Positions 35,344 to 48,470 are shown, numbered from the stretch's first letter. The stretch is 64,000 nt of DNA from Synechococcales cyanobacterium GL140_1_metabat_312 (GCA_025351345.1 JANXWB010000094.1:1-64000); one strand, 5' to 3'. The notes: generated by a model not told the origin, from the letters alone. Made by a program: numbers and translations.

Positions 35344-35688
35344 GATCACTAGAGCCATCTATTTCAGTTTCGCGTAACTTCCCGATCGAGTCAAGCAAGA
35401 GGGGGGCATGCTCCATAGGAATTTTGCTTAATACTAAGTTACAAAAAGAACACAAATGCTCTACGAGTGTGTCTCTGAATGGGCCTGGTGTGTTGAATAT
35501 TACTCGGGCTAACAGAATGCCTTTGGAGTCATCTTCGATTCAAACACGGAGTTAGACAGGAACGTTGTCTGCTGACGATACCTAGTTATGTTCCCGTTTC
35601 AAGGACGGGGGTTCATGCTTTAAACATTTCGTAAGACTGATTACACCTTATCTGTAGGGATAGATTAGCTTGAGTATGGGTTGGGATA
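35344..35688. other. non-coding gap upstream of the DUF2997-ycf35-ferredoxin genes
   Basis: A 345-bp stretch with no open frame of note. It should contain the leftward promoter of the DUF2997 cluster and the 3' end of the DUF4335 transcript. A short CCCGT/ACGGG hairpin lies near 35594-35611. No T-run terminator is seen on the minus strand. A small RNA cannot be ruled out, but no known RNA family was recognised. Confidence 0.45.
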
Positions 35689-37089
35689 TTAGTATGCTCG
35701 CTTTACACTAACCTCGCCATTTGCAAAGAAGAAAATGCGCACTCCATAGGGTTGGCTATTTTTGTTAGGGAGTGGCGGGGCGATCGTTTCACCCTTCTTG
35801 GGCACAACTGCCTGAGCCGCAGATAAACCTTCTCCTTCTGGCGCTATAGAAATAACGGTTCCGTCAGCAGACATGTTCATTAGATAGCTTATGTCTTTAG
35901 ACAATTTGTCAGGTGGAGTCCATTTGGTGGGGACTTTGGATTGAATGACTTCAATCTGATTACTGAGATCTCCTAAAAGCGGTGGGGCTGGTTCACTTTC
36001 TGCATTTGTATTGGCATCCGAGGAGGTTCTTGAACTAGGAGTTGTGACGATCGGTGCAGTAGCCGGATTGGGTGCTGAGGGTTGGACTTTTCTCATTAGA
36101 GATTGAGGGCTGGTGGATGGTATTCCTGACTTGTTCTTTCGAGATTGATTCCCAATTATTTCAGTCGCCTCTGGTTGGGGTGCTACTGGAATGATCAATT
36201 TGTTTTCTTTGGGGTTATCCGTTGAAGGCGAGGGTGTTAAAGATGGCGGTGTATTTTTATCGAGGGTGACAGAATTAGTTGTGAGCGGAGAATTTGGGCT
36301 GATCGCGATCGGTGGTGGCTGAATACCAGGAAGAGTACTAGGTTGGATTAAAATTGGAATACTAGGAGTTGGCTGAGGAATAGAGGGTGGGGTTAGCCGC
36401 TGATCGCTGGCCTGAGATTGAGATGCAATTAAAGTGGGGGTGGGTTTTGGATCGAACTGTCGAAGGACTGTTGCGGTGACTCCAACAGAAATCAACGATA
36501 ATGCTGCAATTTTGCCCCAAGCTACAGGCGATCGCATCCAAGCCGTATCCCGATTGAGCGTAGGAATAGCTAAGGTTTCACTACTGTGTTCATCTAAAAC
36601 AGAAGCTAAGTCCGCAAGCTGTGTGGACGAAAGTGTAAGGGTACTTTCTGAGCGGTCGGAGACGATCGGACCAAGATAAAGGGTGTGGGAAAGCAAGCCT
36701 TTGGGCTGAAGGGAGATAGTTTGGTTAGAAAATTCTGGGAGAAGGATACCCGTGAGATCCTTGCTGTTCTCCGATCGTTCAAGGTTTTGGGATTGACTGA
36801 GAAAGCATTGAATGTAGATTGTAACGGCTTCGGTCAGGGCTTCTAGTTTGAGCCGATCGCCTCGCAATGTGGTCCATTGGTCTTCACTTACACGCGGATC
36901 CTCAAATTTGAGTAGAAACCGTTGATTTTTAAGAGCGAGTTTTTTGGCCCAGTGCGATAAAGCAGATGGGTTGGCGGAAATTTCCAGCTTACAAGTAGGG
37001 GCGCTGTACTGCCGCACTATGGACGATCCAGGACTTTCCGGAGATGTGAGTGTCGATGGATCAAGTTCGGTATTTTGGGAAACGGTCAT
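35689..37089 (-). CDS. DUF4335-type membrane protein
   Basis: A 466-residue cyanobacterial protein. The N-terminal 150 residues carry the DUF4335 pattern: RQYSAPTCKLEISANPSALS, FLLKFEDPRVSEDQWTTLRG and DRLKLEALTEAVTIYIQCFL. A single transmembrane helix is IAALSLISVGVTATVL near residue 205. A Pro/Ser/Thr-rich stretch of about 150 residues follows, then a C-terminal part ending GVRIFFFANGEVSVKRAY. I chose the ATG at 37089 (MTVSQN). Its function is unknown. It is co-oriented with the DUF3038 gene 136 bp upstream. Confidence 0.8.
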   Translation of the reverse strand: MTVSQNTELDPSTLTSPESPGSSIVRQYSAPTCKLEISANPSALSHWAKKLALKNQRFLLKFEDPRVSEDQWTTLRGDRLKLEALTEAVTIYIQCFLSQSQNLERSENSKDLTGILLPEFSNQTISLQPKGLLSHTLYLGPIVSDRSESTLTLSSTQLADLASVLDEHSSETLAIPTLNRDTAWMRSPVAWGKIAALSLISVGVTATVLRQFDPKPTPTLIASQSQASDQRLTPPSIPQPTPSIPILIQPSTLPGIQPPPIAISPNSPLTTNSVTLDKNTPPSLTPSPSTDNPKENKLIIPVAPQPEATEIIGNQSRKNKSGIPSTSPQSLMRKVQPSAPNPATAPIVTTPSSRTSSDANTNAESEPAPPLLGDLSNQIEVIQSKVPTKWTPPDKLSKDISYLMNMSADGTVISIAPEGEGLSAAQAVVPKKGETIAPPLPNKNSQPYGVRIFFFANGEVSVKRAY

Positions 37090-37225
37090 GGCAACGGCTA
37101 AGAACAACTGCGGAGAAAAATTAGGTGATGACGAGATAACAATTAAAAATTAGGGAGCGGCGCTGTTAGTCTAACGTATCGAATTCCCTAAATGGGAACT
37201 GTGCAGACGAGATCTAGATGCTGAT

Positions 37226-37825
37226 TTAGGAAATAAGAGACCGATCAAGTAAGGCCGACCATAGTCTTCTAGATCCTTGGCTGCTGCTGTAAAACAATAG
37301 ATCAATCAATAGTTTTAGGGCTAAGTGTGTGAGCAGGTCAGGCGTGGGGAGATCAGCATTGTCCATGCGATCTTGGTAGGTATTTTGAAATTTATCCAGG
37401 TAGTCACCCAGAATTGGGTCTTGGTGAGGTGCTCGGTTTTGTTCGGTGAGTTGTTCAAGTAAGGCTATTGCATGACGAATTTCACTGTTATGAGCTTTGG
37501 CCAGGTGGCAGCTAATTAGGGTTAGGGCACGAGCTTCTTCGACATCTAGCTTTTTTCGACCGCTTTGACCCTTGCGTTGGGGATTCGATTGCCGTAGTCG
37601 CCACAGGGAGACTCGATCGGCCACGATAGTTTCTAATCCCAAGTCTATGGCGGCTTGAAGCATGGCTTCTGAACTGATGTTAGTAATTGATTCTATGGCT
37701 AGAAGAACCAAGTCAAGCTGGGTTTTGATGTTGTCCAGATGTTCTGCATCTGGAACGATGATGTTGAGACTTAAGGCATCTAGAGATGAATCAAGAGCTG
37801 TGGTGGGTGCGATCGTAGAGGTCAT
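37226..37825 (-). CDS. DUF3038-type protein
   Basis: A 199-residue soluble helical protein of a cyanobacteria-specific family. Recognisable text is NIKTQLDLVLLAIESITNIS, then LRQSNPQRKGQSGRKKLDVE, EARALTLISCHLAKAHNSEI and the C-terminal LLFYSSSQGSRRLWSALLD. The families DUF3038 and DUF4335 are frequently neighbours, as here. There is no transmembrane helix. Function is unknown. It is divergent from apcE, whose leader region begins beyond its start. Confidence 0.8.
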   Translation of the reverse strand: MTSTIAPTTALDSSLDALSLNIIVPDAEHLDNIKTQLDLVLLAIESITNISSEAMLQAAIDLGLETIVADRVSLWRLRQSNPQRKGQSGRKKLDVEEARALTLISCHLAKAHNSEIRHAIALLEQLTEQNRAPHQDPILGDYLDKFQNTYQDRMDNADLPTPDLLTHLALKLLIDLLFYSSSQGSRRLWSALLDRSLIS

Positions 37826-41364
<3,539 letters not shown>

Positions 41365-41386
41365 AAGTAAGAGTTTATAATTGAAG

Positions 41387-41421
41387 AAGCCCGACTGAAT
41401 TGGTTTAGTCGGGCTTTTTTA
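41387..41421 (+). terminator. rho-independent terminator after apcE
   Basis: AAGCCCGACT (41387-41396) pairs perfectly with AGTCGGGCTT (41407-41416) around a 10-base loop, followed by a T-run of six. It lies 22 bp past the apcE stop. Confidence 0.93.
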
Positions 41422-41465
41422 TGATATTTTCACGATCCTTTTATTCGATCGGCATACTTAAAGAA

Positions 41466-42980
41466 TTATTCCAAACATCGAATTGCATCCATTACGCCCC
41501 GTGCTTTAGTTAAGGTTTCTTCGTACTCACTCTCCGGAACAGAATCTGCCACTAGCCCCGCCCCCGCCTGAATACTAACCGTATGAGTTCCCTGCTCATT
41601 AGGCTGCACAATCATGGTCCGAATCGCGATCGCACTATTCAATTGTCCTTCAAAGTCATAGTAACCATACACGCCAGAATAGACCCCGCGCCGACAAGGT
41701 TCGAGGTCATTAATGATTTGCATGGCCCGAATTTTTGGCGCCCCGCTCACGGTTCCCGCTGGAATACAAGCTTTTAGTAAATCCCAGGCGGTTTTGTCGG
41801 GGCGCAACCTACCAATGACATTACTGACAATGTGCATCACGCGAGAATAGCGTTCAATTACCATCAGTTCATCAACCTTGACGCTGCCATTCACACAGAC
41901 TCGGCCCAAATCATTACGGCCCAAATCCACCAACATCACATGTTCTGCGACTTCCTTTGGATCCGCCATCAGGTCTTTTTCTAGCGCAAGATCTTCTGCT
42001 TCATTTTTGCCACGTTTTCGAGTGCCTGCGATCGGTCTGACGGTTGCAATTTTGCTATTTCCATCAACTGTATGATCTGCCCTGACCATCACTTCTGGAC
42101 TTGACCCGACAATTTGCCAATCTTTAAAATTGAAATAAGCCATGTAGGGCGAGGGATTGACGAGGCGCAACGATCGGTATAAATGAAACGGATCGCCTTT
42201 GAACTCCGTCGAAAAACGCTGAGAAATGACGACCTGAAAAATATCGCCTGCTTTGATGTGAGCTTTAGATTTTTCGACCGCTTGGCAATAACTGGCCCTA
42301 GTGAAGTTGCTTTCAATGGTTAATTCACCCGTTGGCTGCGAATTCCAATGAAATTGTTTTGCATCGTCACCCAGTGGACTTTGGAACTTTGTGACTAATT
42401 TAGAAACCCGATCGCAGGCACTTTCATAAGCACTTTTAAGATCGCCATCTCGTAAATCCGCATAGGCGATCGCCCAGACTTTACGCTTCACTTGATCAAA
42501 AATCAGCAAACTATCAATCTGCATCCAGAGACCATCGGGCAAATCCTCGGCTGTTAGGGGATAAATGGTTACTTTTGGTTCAATCCAATTAATTAATTCA
42601 TAGCCCCAAAACCCAAACAATCCACCAATTCCCGACGGCAATTCTGGAACTTTCACGGGGCGCACTGGAGCAAGGCAATCGGACAATGCTTTAAATGGAT
42701 CGCCTTCAAAAATATTAATCTCGCCCGTGCGATAGGTCTGTGTGGTTGTGTTTCCCCGTGCCTCCATGATCCACAATGGATCGCAGCCGAGAAAACTATA
42801 GCGACCGATCGACTCGCCCCCTTCGACGGATTCTAATAAAAAGTTATAGGGCCGATCGCGACAGACTCGATACCAAGCTGAAACGGGAGTATCCAGATCG
42901 GCCACAAGTTCTTGATACACAGGGACAAAGTTTCCCTGAGTTGCAAGTTCACAAAATTCGTCGAAGGCTAGGAAAGTCAT
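41466..42980 (-). CDS. trpE: anthranilate synthase component I
   Basis: The 504-residue synthase subunit that makes anthranilate from chorismate, the first step of tryptophan synthesis, with a TrpG amidotransferase encoded elsewhere. The chorismate-binding domain has IFQVVISQRFSTEF, GSSPEVMVRAD, TVRPIAGTRKRGKNEAEDLA, MLVDLGRNDLGRVC and ACIPAGTVSGAPKIRAMQII. I start at the ATG at 42980 (MTFLAFDEFCELA); the 15 upstream residues of the longer frame look untranslated. PabB is the main alternative, but the overall length and N-terminal domain favour TrpE. Confidence 0.9.
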   Translation of the reverse strand: MTFLAFDEFCELATQGNFVPVYQELVADLDTPVSAWYRVCRDRPYNFLLESVEGGESIGRYSFLGCDPLWIMEARGNTTTQTYRTGEINIFEGDPFKALSDCLAPVRPVKVPELPSGIGGLFGFWGYELINWIEPKVTIYPLTAEDLPDGLWMQIDSLLIFDQVKRKVWAIAYADLRDGDLKSAYESACDRVSKLVTKFQSPLGDDAKQFHWNSQPTGELTIESNFTRASYCQAVEKSKAHIKAGDIFQVVISQRFSTEFKGDPFHLYRSLRLVNPSPYMAYFNFKDWQIVGSSPEVMVRADHTVDGNSKIATVRPIAGTRKRGKNEAEDLALEKDLMADPKEVAEHVMLVDLGRNDLGRVCVNGSVKVDELMVIERYSRVMHIVSNVIGRLRPDKTAWDLLKACIPAGTVSGAPKIRAMQIINDLEPCRRGVYSGVYGYYDFEGQLNSAIAIRTMIVQPNEQGTHTVSIQAGAGLVADSVPESEYEETLTKARGVMDAIRCLE

Positions 42981-43100
42981 AGGAAAAGTATCACCGTTTT
43001 GACAATGGCTTTGACAATAGTACACGAGCCATTCGGTAACTTACGCGCTGTTATTTGGTATTGGACTTGAAATTGCTGCAAAAGAAGATCATCAGTTGTA

Positions 43101-44681
43101 TTATCGATCGTTCTCTTTTTTAAAACCATTCATAAACGGACGCATTAAAGGTGATTCTTTCAATTCATCTTCTAATTTAAAAGGCCGAACAACTCGATCG
43201 ATCGCATCTTGAACAAACTCACGAACAAACTCATCCCGACGATTCAATTGAAATTGCTGCTGAATCACCTGTGCCATCCCGCCATCGCCCCAATCTTGAT
43301 CTTGGCGGAAATATTCCATAAAACTGCGACCAGCAATTCGGGTTAAATACGCTGCACTAATTCCCTGAATGGCCCGACCGACCAGAAACCCCACCACACT
43401 CACCTGTAATACAGCCGCCACCAAGGAAATAACGCCTTTAACTATGCCCAAACTCACCAATGTTTTAGCCAGAGACATCGCCAGTTCTCGGCCCCGATCG
43501 CTATTAATTTCGCACCCATACACCTTACCCAGTTCCACCACCATTTGGGCATTCACCGCCGCCGTTGCCAACAAATCAACCACCGGAACCGGAGTTACTG
43601 CAATCACCCCCGCACCAATCCATTGAAACCGATCGACAATCTTTTCGGCCTCGCGTCGGCGTTGGGTTTCCAGAATGCGACGTGCTTCTTGTCCAAGACG
43701 TTGAGACTGTAGCAAAATATTATCAGCCAGCAAATCCTCACCTTCCGATCGCAGCACCGCCGTCACCTGACGAATTAACGGCATGATATCAGCATCTGGT
43801 TTTACTCGTTCTCCGCTTGCCAAACTAACTTCAACTGGATTTGCCGACACCATAATGACGTCAGTATTAGCAATCAACCCACTGACCCGATCGCGTAATG
43901 TTTTTAAGATTAAAACTTGATCTGATTCCGTATACAGATCGCATTTATTGAATACTAAAAGCGATCGTTTTCCAATTCGCGCCAGCATTTGTAAAGGTTC
44001 AAATTCCGATTGTCTTAAATCATTATCTACAATAAACAAAAGCAAATCTGCATCAGTCGCTAGTTTTTTCGCCAGCGTTTCCCGGGTGGTTCCAGCAATG
44101 CCTGCCTCCAGAATTCCAGGTGTATCAGTAATAAAGATTTCGCGATCGATCCCTTTGATTTGAATACGATATGTTTCACCGATCGTCGTGGTACCCATAG
44201 CCGCACCAACAGTCCCCACCATTCGCCCGACTAAGGCATTGACTAAGGACGTTTTGCCAGCAGATCCAGTGCCAAAAACCACGATCGACAATTCACCTTT
44301 AGCAAGATTGTATTCAATGTCTTTCGATCGGGCGATTAGTTCTTGTTTAGAAATTTCGTCTTGAATTTGATCCAGTTGTTGTCGGACTGCTTCTAAATTA
44401 CGCCCAGCGGCTTCGGTTTTGTCTTTGGGGGCAATGGGAGCATTCTGAATTGCTTTACGACGGCGACGATCGGTGCGCTTTGGTAATAGGACCAAATACC
44501 ATATTAATAGTCCAATTAAGGTGATGACGATCGCAATTGCAAGGGTAATCAACACACCACCCAAATAAGGATAAGTGGCGAGCAATCCAGATAGCCGTGA
44601 CAACGAATCTAGTAACCATAGGGTGAATACTAGAATTGCAATCAAACCCGCTAGAATTAAAACCACGCGTGATACGGGCAT
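43101..44681 (-). CDS. membrane GTPase with DUF697 domain
   Basis: A 526-residue protein. Two N-terminal membrane helices (residues 7-25 and about 38-67) precede a GTPase domain with Walker A GTGSAGKTSLVNALVG, switch-region TTTIGETYRI, G3 DTPGI and G4 NKCD. The C-terminal DUF697 domain (from about residue 350) has WIGAGVIAVTPVPVVDLLAT and GLASVIKG-like hydrophobic helices. DUF697 GTPases occur widely in cyanobacteria, with no settled role; membrane remodelling is one suggestion. It lies two bases after the ABC ATPase gene, so the two are co-transcribed. Confidence 0.85.
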   Translation of the reverse strand: MPVSRVVLILAGLIAILVFTLWLLDSLSRLSGLLATYPYLGGVLITLAIAIVITLIGLLIWYLVLLPKRTDRRRRKAIQNAPIAPKDKTEAAGRNLEAVRQQLDQIQDEISKQELIARSKDIEYNLAKGELSIVVFGTGSAGKTSLVNALVGRMVGTVGAAMGTTTIGETYRIQIKGIDREIFITDTPGILEAGIAGTTRETLAKKLATDADLLLFIVDNDLRQSEFEPLQMLARIGKRSLLVFNKCDLYTESDQVLILKTLRDRVSGLIANTDVIMVSANPVEVSLASGERVKPDADIMPLIRQVTAVLRSEGEDLLADNILLQSQRLGQEARRILETQRRREAEKIVDRFQWIGAGVIAVTPVPVVDLLATAAVNAQMVVELGKVYGCEINSDRGRELAMSLAKTLVSLGIVKGVISLVAAVLQVSVVGFLVGRAIQGISAAYLTRIAGRSFMEYFRQDQDWGDGGMAQVIQQQFQLNRRDEFVREFVQDAIDRVVRPFKLEDELKESPLMRPFMNGFKKENDR

Positions 44682-44683
44682 CC

Positions 44684-45646
44684 TTACGTCATCCTCCGAT
44701 CGTTCAACTGTTTGACAAAGAACTCTTCCAAACTCGGACGCGCTAGATTAATTGAAATCAATTGGGCCTGAATCAATCGAAGACTGGCCATAAAGTCCTG
44801 TGGTTCCCCCTTGAGAATGCCCACCCACAGACCATCTTGAAAATGTAAATTTGCTAATCGCTGCTGCAAAATCTCAGGACTTCCACCCTTAACTTTAACA
44901 ATATACGATCGGACATCTCCCAATAACTCCGTCAATGACCCCTCACAAATCATTTCGCCTTTCTCTAAAATCCCCACCCGATCGCAAATCTTTTCCACAT
45001 CCGACAGAATATGACTATTGAAAAAAATTGTTTTCCCTTGACGCTTCAATGATTGAATGATTTCGCGCATTTGATAACGCCCCAATGGATCAAGTCCCGA
45101 CATCGGTTCATCTAAAAATACTAATTCAGGATCATTAATTAATGCCTGTGCCATCCCAATGCGTTGCAACATTCCCTTAGAATATTGTCGTAATTGCTTT
45201 TTCTTTGCGTCTTTCTTTGAGAGTCCAACGAGATCCAAAAGCTCAGGAATTCTGGTCTTTTGAACCTTTGACGGCACTTCAAACAGCCCGCCCATAAATT
45301 CCATAATTTCCCAGCCTGTCAAATAGTCATAAAAATAAGGATTTTCTGGCAAATACCCAACGCGAGCTTTCACTTTACGATCGCCTAATGGTTTGCCCAG
45401 CAGCGTTGCTCGGCCTTTGCTCGGACGGACAATCCCCAAGAGCGTTTTGAGCAACGTCGTCTTCCCTGCTCCATTTTGCCCCAGCAGCCCAAAGGTCTCG
45501 CCTTGATACACCGTTAAGTCTAAAGCAGAGAGCGATCGGACCCGTTGAGTGAGCCAAAACCCTGTGCGATACGTTTTACTTAAATTCTGGGTCTGAATGA
45601 CAACCGTGGATTCAGGAGTAGATACAGCTTTGGGGACGCTTTCCAT
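44684..45646 (-). CDS. ABC transporter ATP-binding protein (ABC-2 exporter type)
   Basis: A 320-residue ATPase of the ABC-2 class. It has Walker A LGQNGAGKTTLLKTLLG, the signature YSKGMLQRIGMAQAL, Walker B LVFLDEPMSGLDPLGRYQM and an H-loop FFNSHILSD. The C-terminal extension of about 75 residues is typical of ABC-2 ATPases. I start at the ATG at 45646 (MESVPKAVS); a longer frame up to 45706 is possible. No permease gene is adjacent; the next gene is the DUF697 GTPase two bases away. The permease must be encoded elsewhere, or the ATPase serves another function. Confidence 0.92.
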   Translation of the reverse strand: MESVPKAVSTPESTVVIQTQNLSKTYRTGFWLTQRVRSLSALDLTVYQGETFGLLGQNGAGKTTLLKTLLGIVRPSKGRATLLGKPLGDRKVKARVGYLPENPYFYDYLTGWEIMEFMGGLFEVPSKVQKTRIPELLDLVGLSKKDAKKKQLRQYSKGMLQRIGMAQALINDPELVFLDEPMSGLDPLGRYQMREIIQSLKRQGKTIFFNSHILSDVEKICDRVGILEKGEMICEGSLTELLGDVRSYIVKVKGGSPEILQQRLANLHFQDGLWVGILKGEPQDFMASLRLIQAQLISINLARPSLEEFFVKQLNDRRMT

Positions 45647-45934
45647 GGGAACAATGCAAACAAGGGGATTAGAGAGCAGAATAACAATCTTTACCCGATT
45701 TGGCACGAAATTATTTGGATCGAATCCTTCAGGCGCGGGGAAATTATTATCAAGTAGCGTCTAAAACAGGATGAATTATGACGACAATGTGATTAATTGC
45801 AGTTTACTTTTAGAGCTAACTGGGGATATGTAAGAGCAGTTTTAAGTTAAAAAACGAGCAATTTGCTTATTATAGCCAGACATATGTATTCTTGAGATAA
45901 TAGTCTAGTTACATCTATCGAAGAGCAATTTAAT

Positions 45935-47860
45935 ATGAATTCTAAAGTTATTTCCTCACGTCAAATCTTTACCGCATTTTTTCTGTTTTTTCTGCTCTCT
46001 GGAGGTCTTTGTTACGCACAACTGCGATCGCTTTACTTCAAAGATTTAAGAATATTACAACAATCTCTTAGGCAACGATCGGATCGGCTTGATGAACGTC
46101 TGCGCCGAGGCATTGTTGTTGTTGATGTGCTGCAATCGGCTATGGCCACTGAACTCAAGCAGAGTTTATCTCCATCAATTGAAGCCTTAGAACATCGACA
46201 GAATCTCTTGGAAAATAGTCTAAAGGTATTGCCAGATGCCATGCGTATTTATTCTATTAGTTCTACGAAATCCTCTTTTTTACCTAAAAATTTCGCTGAG
46301 ATTTATGATTCTTCACTCCTGCTAGAACCTTTTTTTAAATTAGGAACACCCAACATTAATCGAATACGATCACCCTACTGGACGAAATCATCCGCGAGTG
46401 AATTTGGCAATGGCATGATTATTTCAAGGGCTGCGCCAGTCTATGTAGGCGATCAATTTTTAGGAGTTGTGGGCGTAGATATTTTGATTAATAATCTGAT
46501 GGATACCATGAGCGACCCTCCTGATGGAGGAGCCAACATTTTTGTGGTTGGTCACGATCGAAATCTTTTGCTCCATCCTCGTTTTAACAAACAGCTAAAC
46601 TGCGATCCGATTGCTGCGAACATTGCTCTACCCCCTGAACTTCAGCCCTATCTAGAACAGATTCTTCAGGCTAAAAGTGGCGAAATGCAGTCGATGGCGG
46701 GGTATCAAATCGTACACTACAATTTACGAAATGTACCCTGGAATTTTGTGATGTGGATTCCAGAAAGCCAACTGTGGTTAACGACAATGGAGAGTTCATT
46801 TTGGTCGTCTATTGTACCTTGGTTGGCATTAATGACGATGTTAGGAACAATTATGAACGAAGTTCGACGGCGTAACATTATTCAATGCAATCTTCAAATT
46901 AAAACCCTTGAACTCTCCGATACCTTGAACCAGCTTAAGCAAACCCAAACTAGTTTGATTCAAAATGAAAAAATGTCTAGCCTTAGCCATTTGGTCGCAG
47001 GTATTGCCCACGAGATCAATAACCCAGTGAATTTTATCCATGGCAATCTTAGATATGCACAAGAGTACACAAAATCTCTTTTAATATTAGCCGAACTTTA
47101 CGAAAAGAACTCGTCACAAATCATTCCTGAAATTGAAGACTACTGTGAGGAAATTGATCTGGATTTTATTAAAACAGATTTATCAATGATTATGGAATCT
47201 ATGGCAAAAGGTACCGATCGCATTTATGAAATTGTTCTGTTGTTGCGTAATTTTGCTCGAATGGATGAATCAGAACTGAAAACGGTCAATCTTCATGAAG
47301 GCATAGAGAGTACTGTTGCGATTATGCGGCATCGATTGGGAAGCAACGATCGTCGCCCAGAGATCACCTTAAAAAAGCTATTTGGAACCATTCCTAATGT
47401 TGAGTGTTATGCAGGATTGATCAATCAAGTTTTTATGGCACTATTGAGTAATGCAGTTGATGCTATAAATGATTGCTCGGCTGAACAATTGAGAGAAAAT
47501 CCACCTACTTTAGAAATCATCACAGCGATGGCAGGCGACGATCGGATTCATATTTCTATTCATGATAATGGTACAGGCATTCCCGATGCTGTAATAGCCC
47601 AAATTTTCGACCCATTTTTCACAACGAAGCGCGTCGGTCAAGGAACTGGGCTAGGATTGGCTATTGCGTATCAAATCATCACTGAACGCCACTCCGGCAA
47701 GCTCACCTGCACCACCCAAACCCAGGCTCCAAATACAGGAACTACCTTCACAATAGAGCTTCCCGTCAATCAAATCGCGTATTCTGAACTAACTCAATCA
47801 ACTCAAAGCTCAAAGCAATCCACGCCGCCCCTCAAAGCCAACATGTCTGCGATAAAATAA
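45935..47860 (+). CDS. sensor histidine kinase with extracytoplasmic Cache-like domain
   Basis: A 641-residue kinase. TM1 is at about 11-29. An extracytoplasmic region from about 30 to 288 follows, with a Cache/PDC-like SPYWTKSSASEFGNGMIISR and VYVGDQFLGVVGVDILINNL, then TM2 at about 289-306. There is no HAMP domain. The HisKA-type box is GIAHEINNPVNFIHGN with H359. The ATPase domain has LLSNAVDAIND (N box), HDNGTGIPDA (G1) and GQGTGLGLAIA (G2). It probably senses a small periplasmic ligand. No response regulator is adjacent on this strand. Confidence 0.9.
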   Translation: MNSKVISSRQIFTAFFLFFLLSGGLCYAQLRSLYFKDLRILQQSLRQRSDRLDERLRRGIVVVDVLQSAMATELKQSLSPSIEALEHRQNLLENSLKVLPDAMRIYSISSTKSSFLPKNFAEIYDSSLLLEPFFKLGTPNINRIRSPYWTKSSASEFGNGMIISRAAPVYVGDQFLGVVGVDILINNLMDTMSDPPDGGANIFVVGHDRNLLLHPRFNKQLNCDPIAANIALPPELQPYLEQILQAKSGEMQSMAGYQIVHYNLRNVPWNFVMWIPESQLWLTTMESSFWSSIVPWLALMTMLGTIMNEVRRRNIIQCNLQIKTLELSDTLNQLKQTQTSLIQNEKMSSLSHLVAGIAHEINNPVNFIHGNLRYAQEYTKSLLILAELYEKNSSQIIPEIEDYCEEIDLDFIKTDLSMIMESMAKGTDRIYEIVLLLRNFARMDESELKTVNLHEGIESTVAIMRHRLGSNDRRPEITLKKLFGTIPNVECYAGLINQVFMALLSNAVDAINDCSAEQLRENPPTLEIITAMAGDDRIHISIHDNGTGIPDAVIAQIFDPFFTTKRVGQGTGLGLAIAYQIITERHSGKLTCTTQTQAPNTGTTFTIELPVNQIAYSELTQSTQSSKQSTPPLKANMSAIK

Positions 47861-47895
47861 AACATCACTTAACCCCTAGCCTCTAGAGTCTAACC

Positions 47896-48051
47896 ATGGA
47901 ACGTCAGAAATTAACCGCGATCGTTACGGGCGCTATTTCACTTGCATTAGGAATTTTCTATTTAATTGTGGTGCAAATTTTAGATTCTCGGGAGATGATT
48001 CCAGCTCCAGTAGGCATGGCTTTATTAAATGCTTTGCATTACTTATGGTAG
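47896..48051 (+). CDS. 51-residue single-pass membrane protein
   Basis: This small gene starts at the ATG at 47896 (MERQKLTAIVTGAISLALG) and ends TAG at 48049-48051. One hydrophobic helix (AISLALGIFYLIVVQIL) is followed by a short LDSREMIPAPVGMALLNALH tail. It looks like a conserved cyanobacterial small membrane protein, but I cannot name it. It overlaps the convergent rlmH by 13 bases. It follows the histidine kinase gene by 35 bp. Confidence 0.72.
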   Translation: MERQKLTAIVTGAISLALGIFYLIVVQILDSREMIPAPVGMALLNALHYLW

Positions 48052-48470
48052 TTGCCGTTGGTCGCGATCGAAATACCGCGATAAATTTGTTCGACTAGCA
48101 ATAACCGCGCTAAATCATGGGTAAACGTCATGGTCGAAAGCGCGAGGCGGATATGGGCCGATCGTTCTAATTCTGGTGTAATACCATCCGATGATCCAAT
48201 TACAAACACTAATGAATGATTCAATGTCTCAGTGATTATAAACTGTGCGAATTCTAGTGAATTTTGCAATTTACCGCGCTCAGTCAAAACAATCAGCCGA
48301 TCGTAAGTCTTTAAGTGCGGCGTGATTTCTGATAATTCGGTGCGACGGTTAGTGTCTTTGATTTCTTGTAAACTCAGCCCAGGAATTCGCTTGGCATATT
48401 CCTGAATTCCGGCCTGAATCCAAGAATACTTCACTTTCCCAACGGCAATAATTTTAATCTTTCGCTGCAT
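48039..48470 (-). CDS. rlmH: 23S rRNA (pseudouridine-1915 N3)-methyltransferase
   Basis: A 143-residue SPOUT-class methyltransferase that modifies helix 69 of the large subunit. It begins MQRKIKIIAVGKVKYSWIQA, has LIVLTERGKLQNSLEFAQFI, the SAM-knot FVIGSSDGITPELE, and the end MTFTHDLARLLLVEQIYRGI with HK. E. coli RlmH is about 155 residues, so the length is near normal. It converges with and overlaps the 51-residue gene and is 27 bp downstream of the glycosyltransferase gene. Confidence 0.96.
   Translation of the reverse strand: MQRKIKIIAVGKVKYSWIQAGIQEYAKRIPGLSLQEIKDTNRRTELSEITPHLKTYDRLIVLTERGKLQNSLEFAQFIITETLNHSLVFVIGSSDGITPELERSAHIRLALSTMTFTHDLARLLLVEQIYRGISIATNGNYHK

Noticed and set aside
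35594-35618. tRNA-like 3' end (GGGGGTTC) in the gap upstream of DUF2997
   Set aside because: No cloverleaf arms or CCA-side pairing could be built around it.
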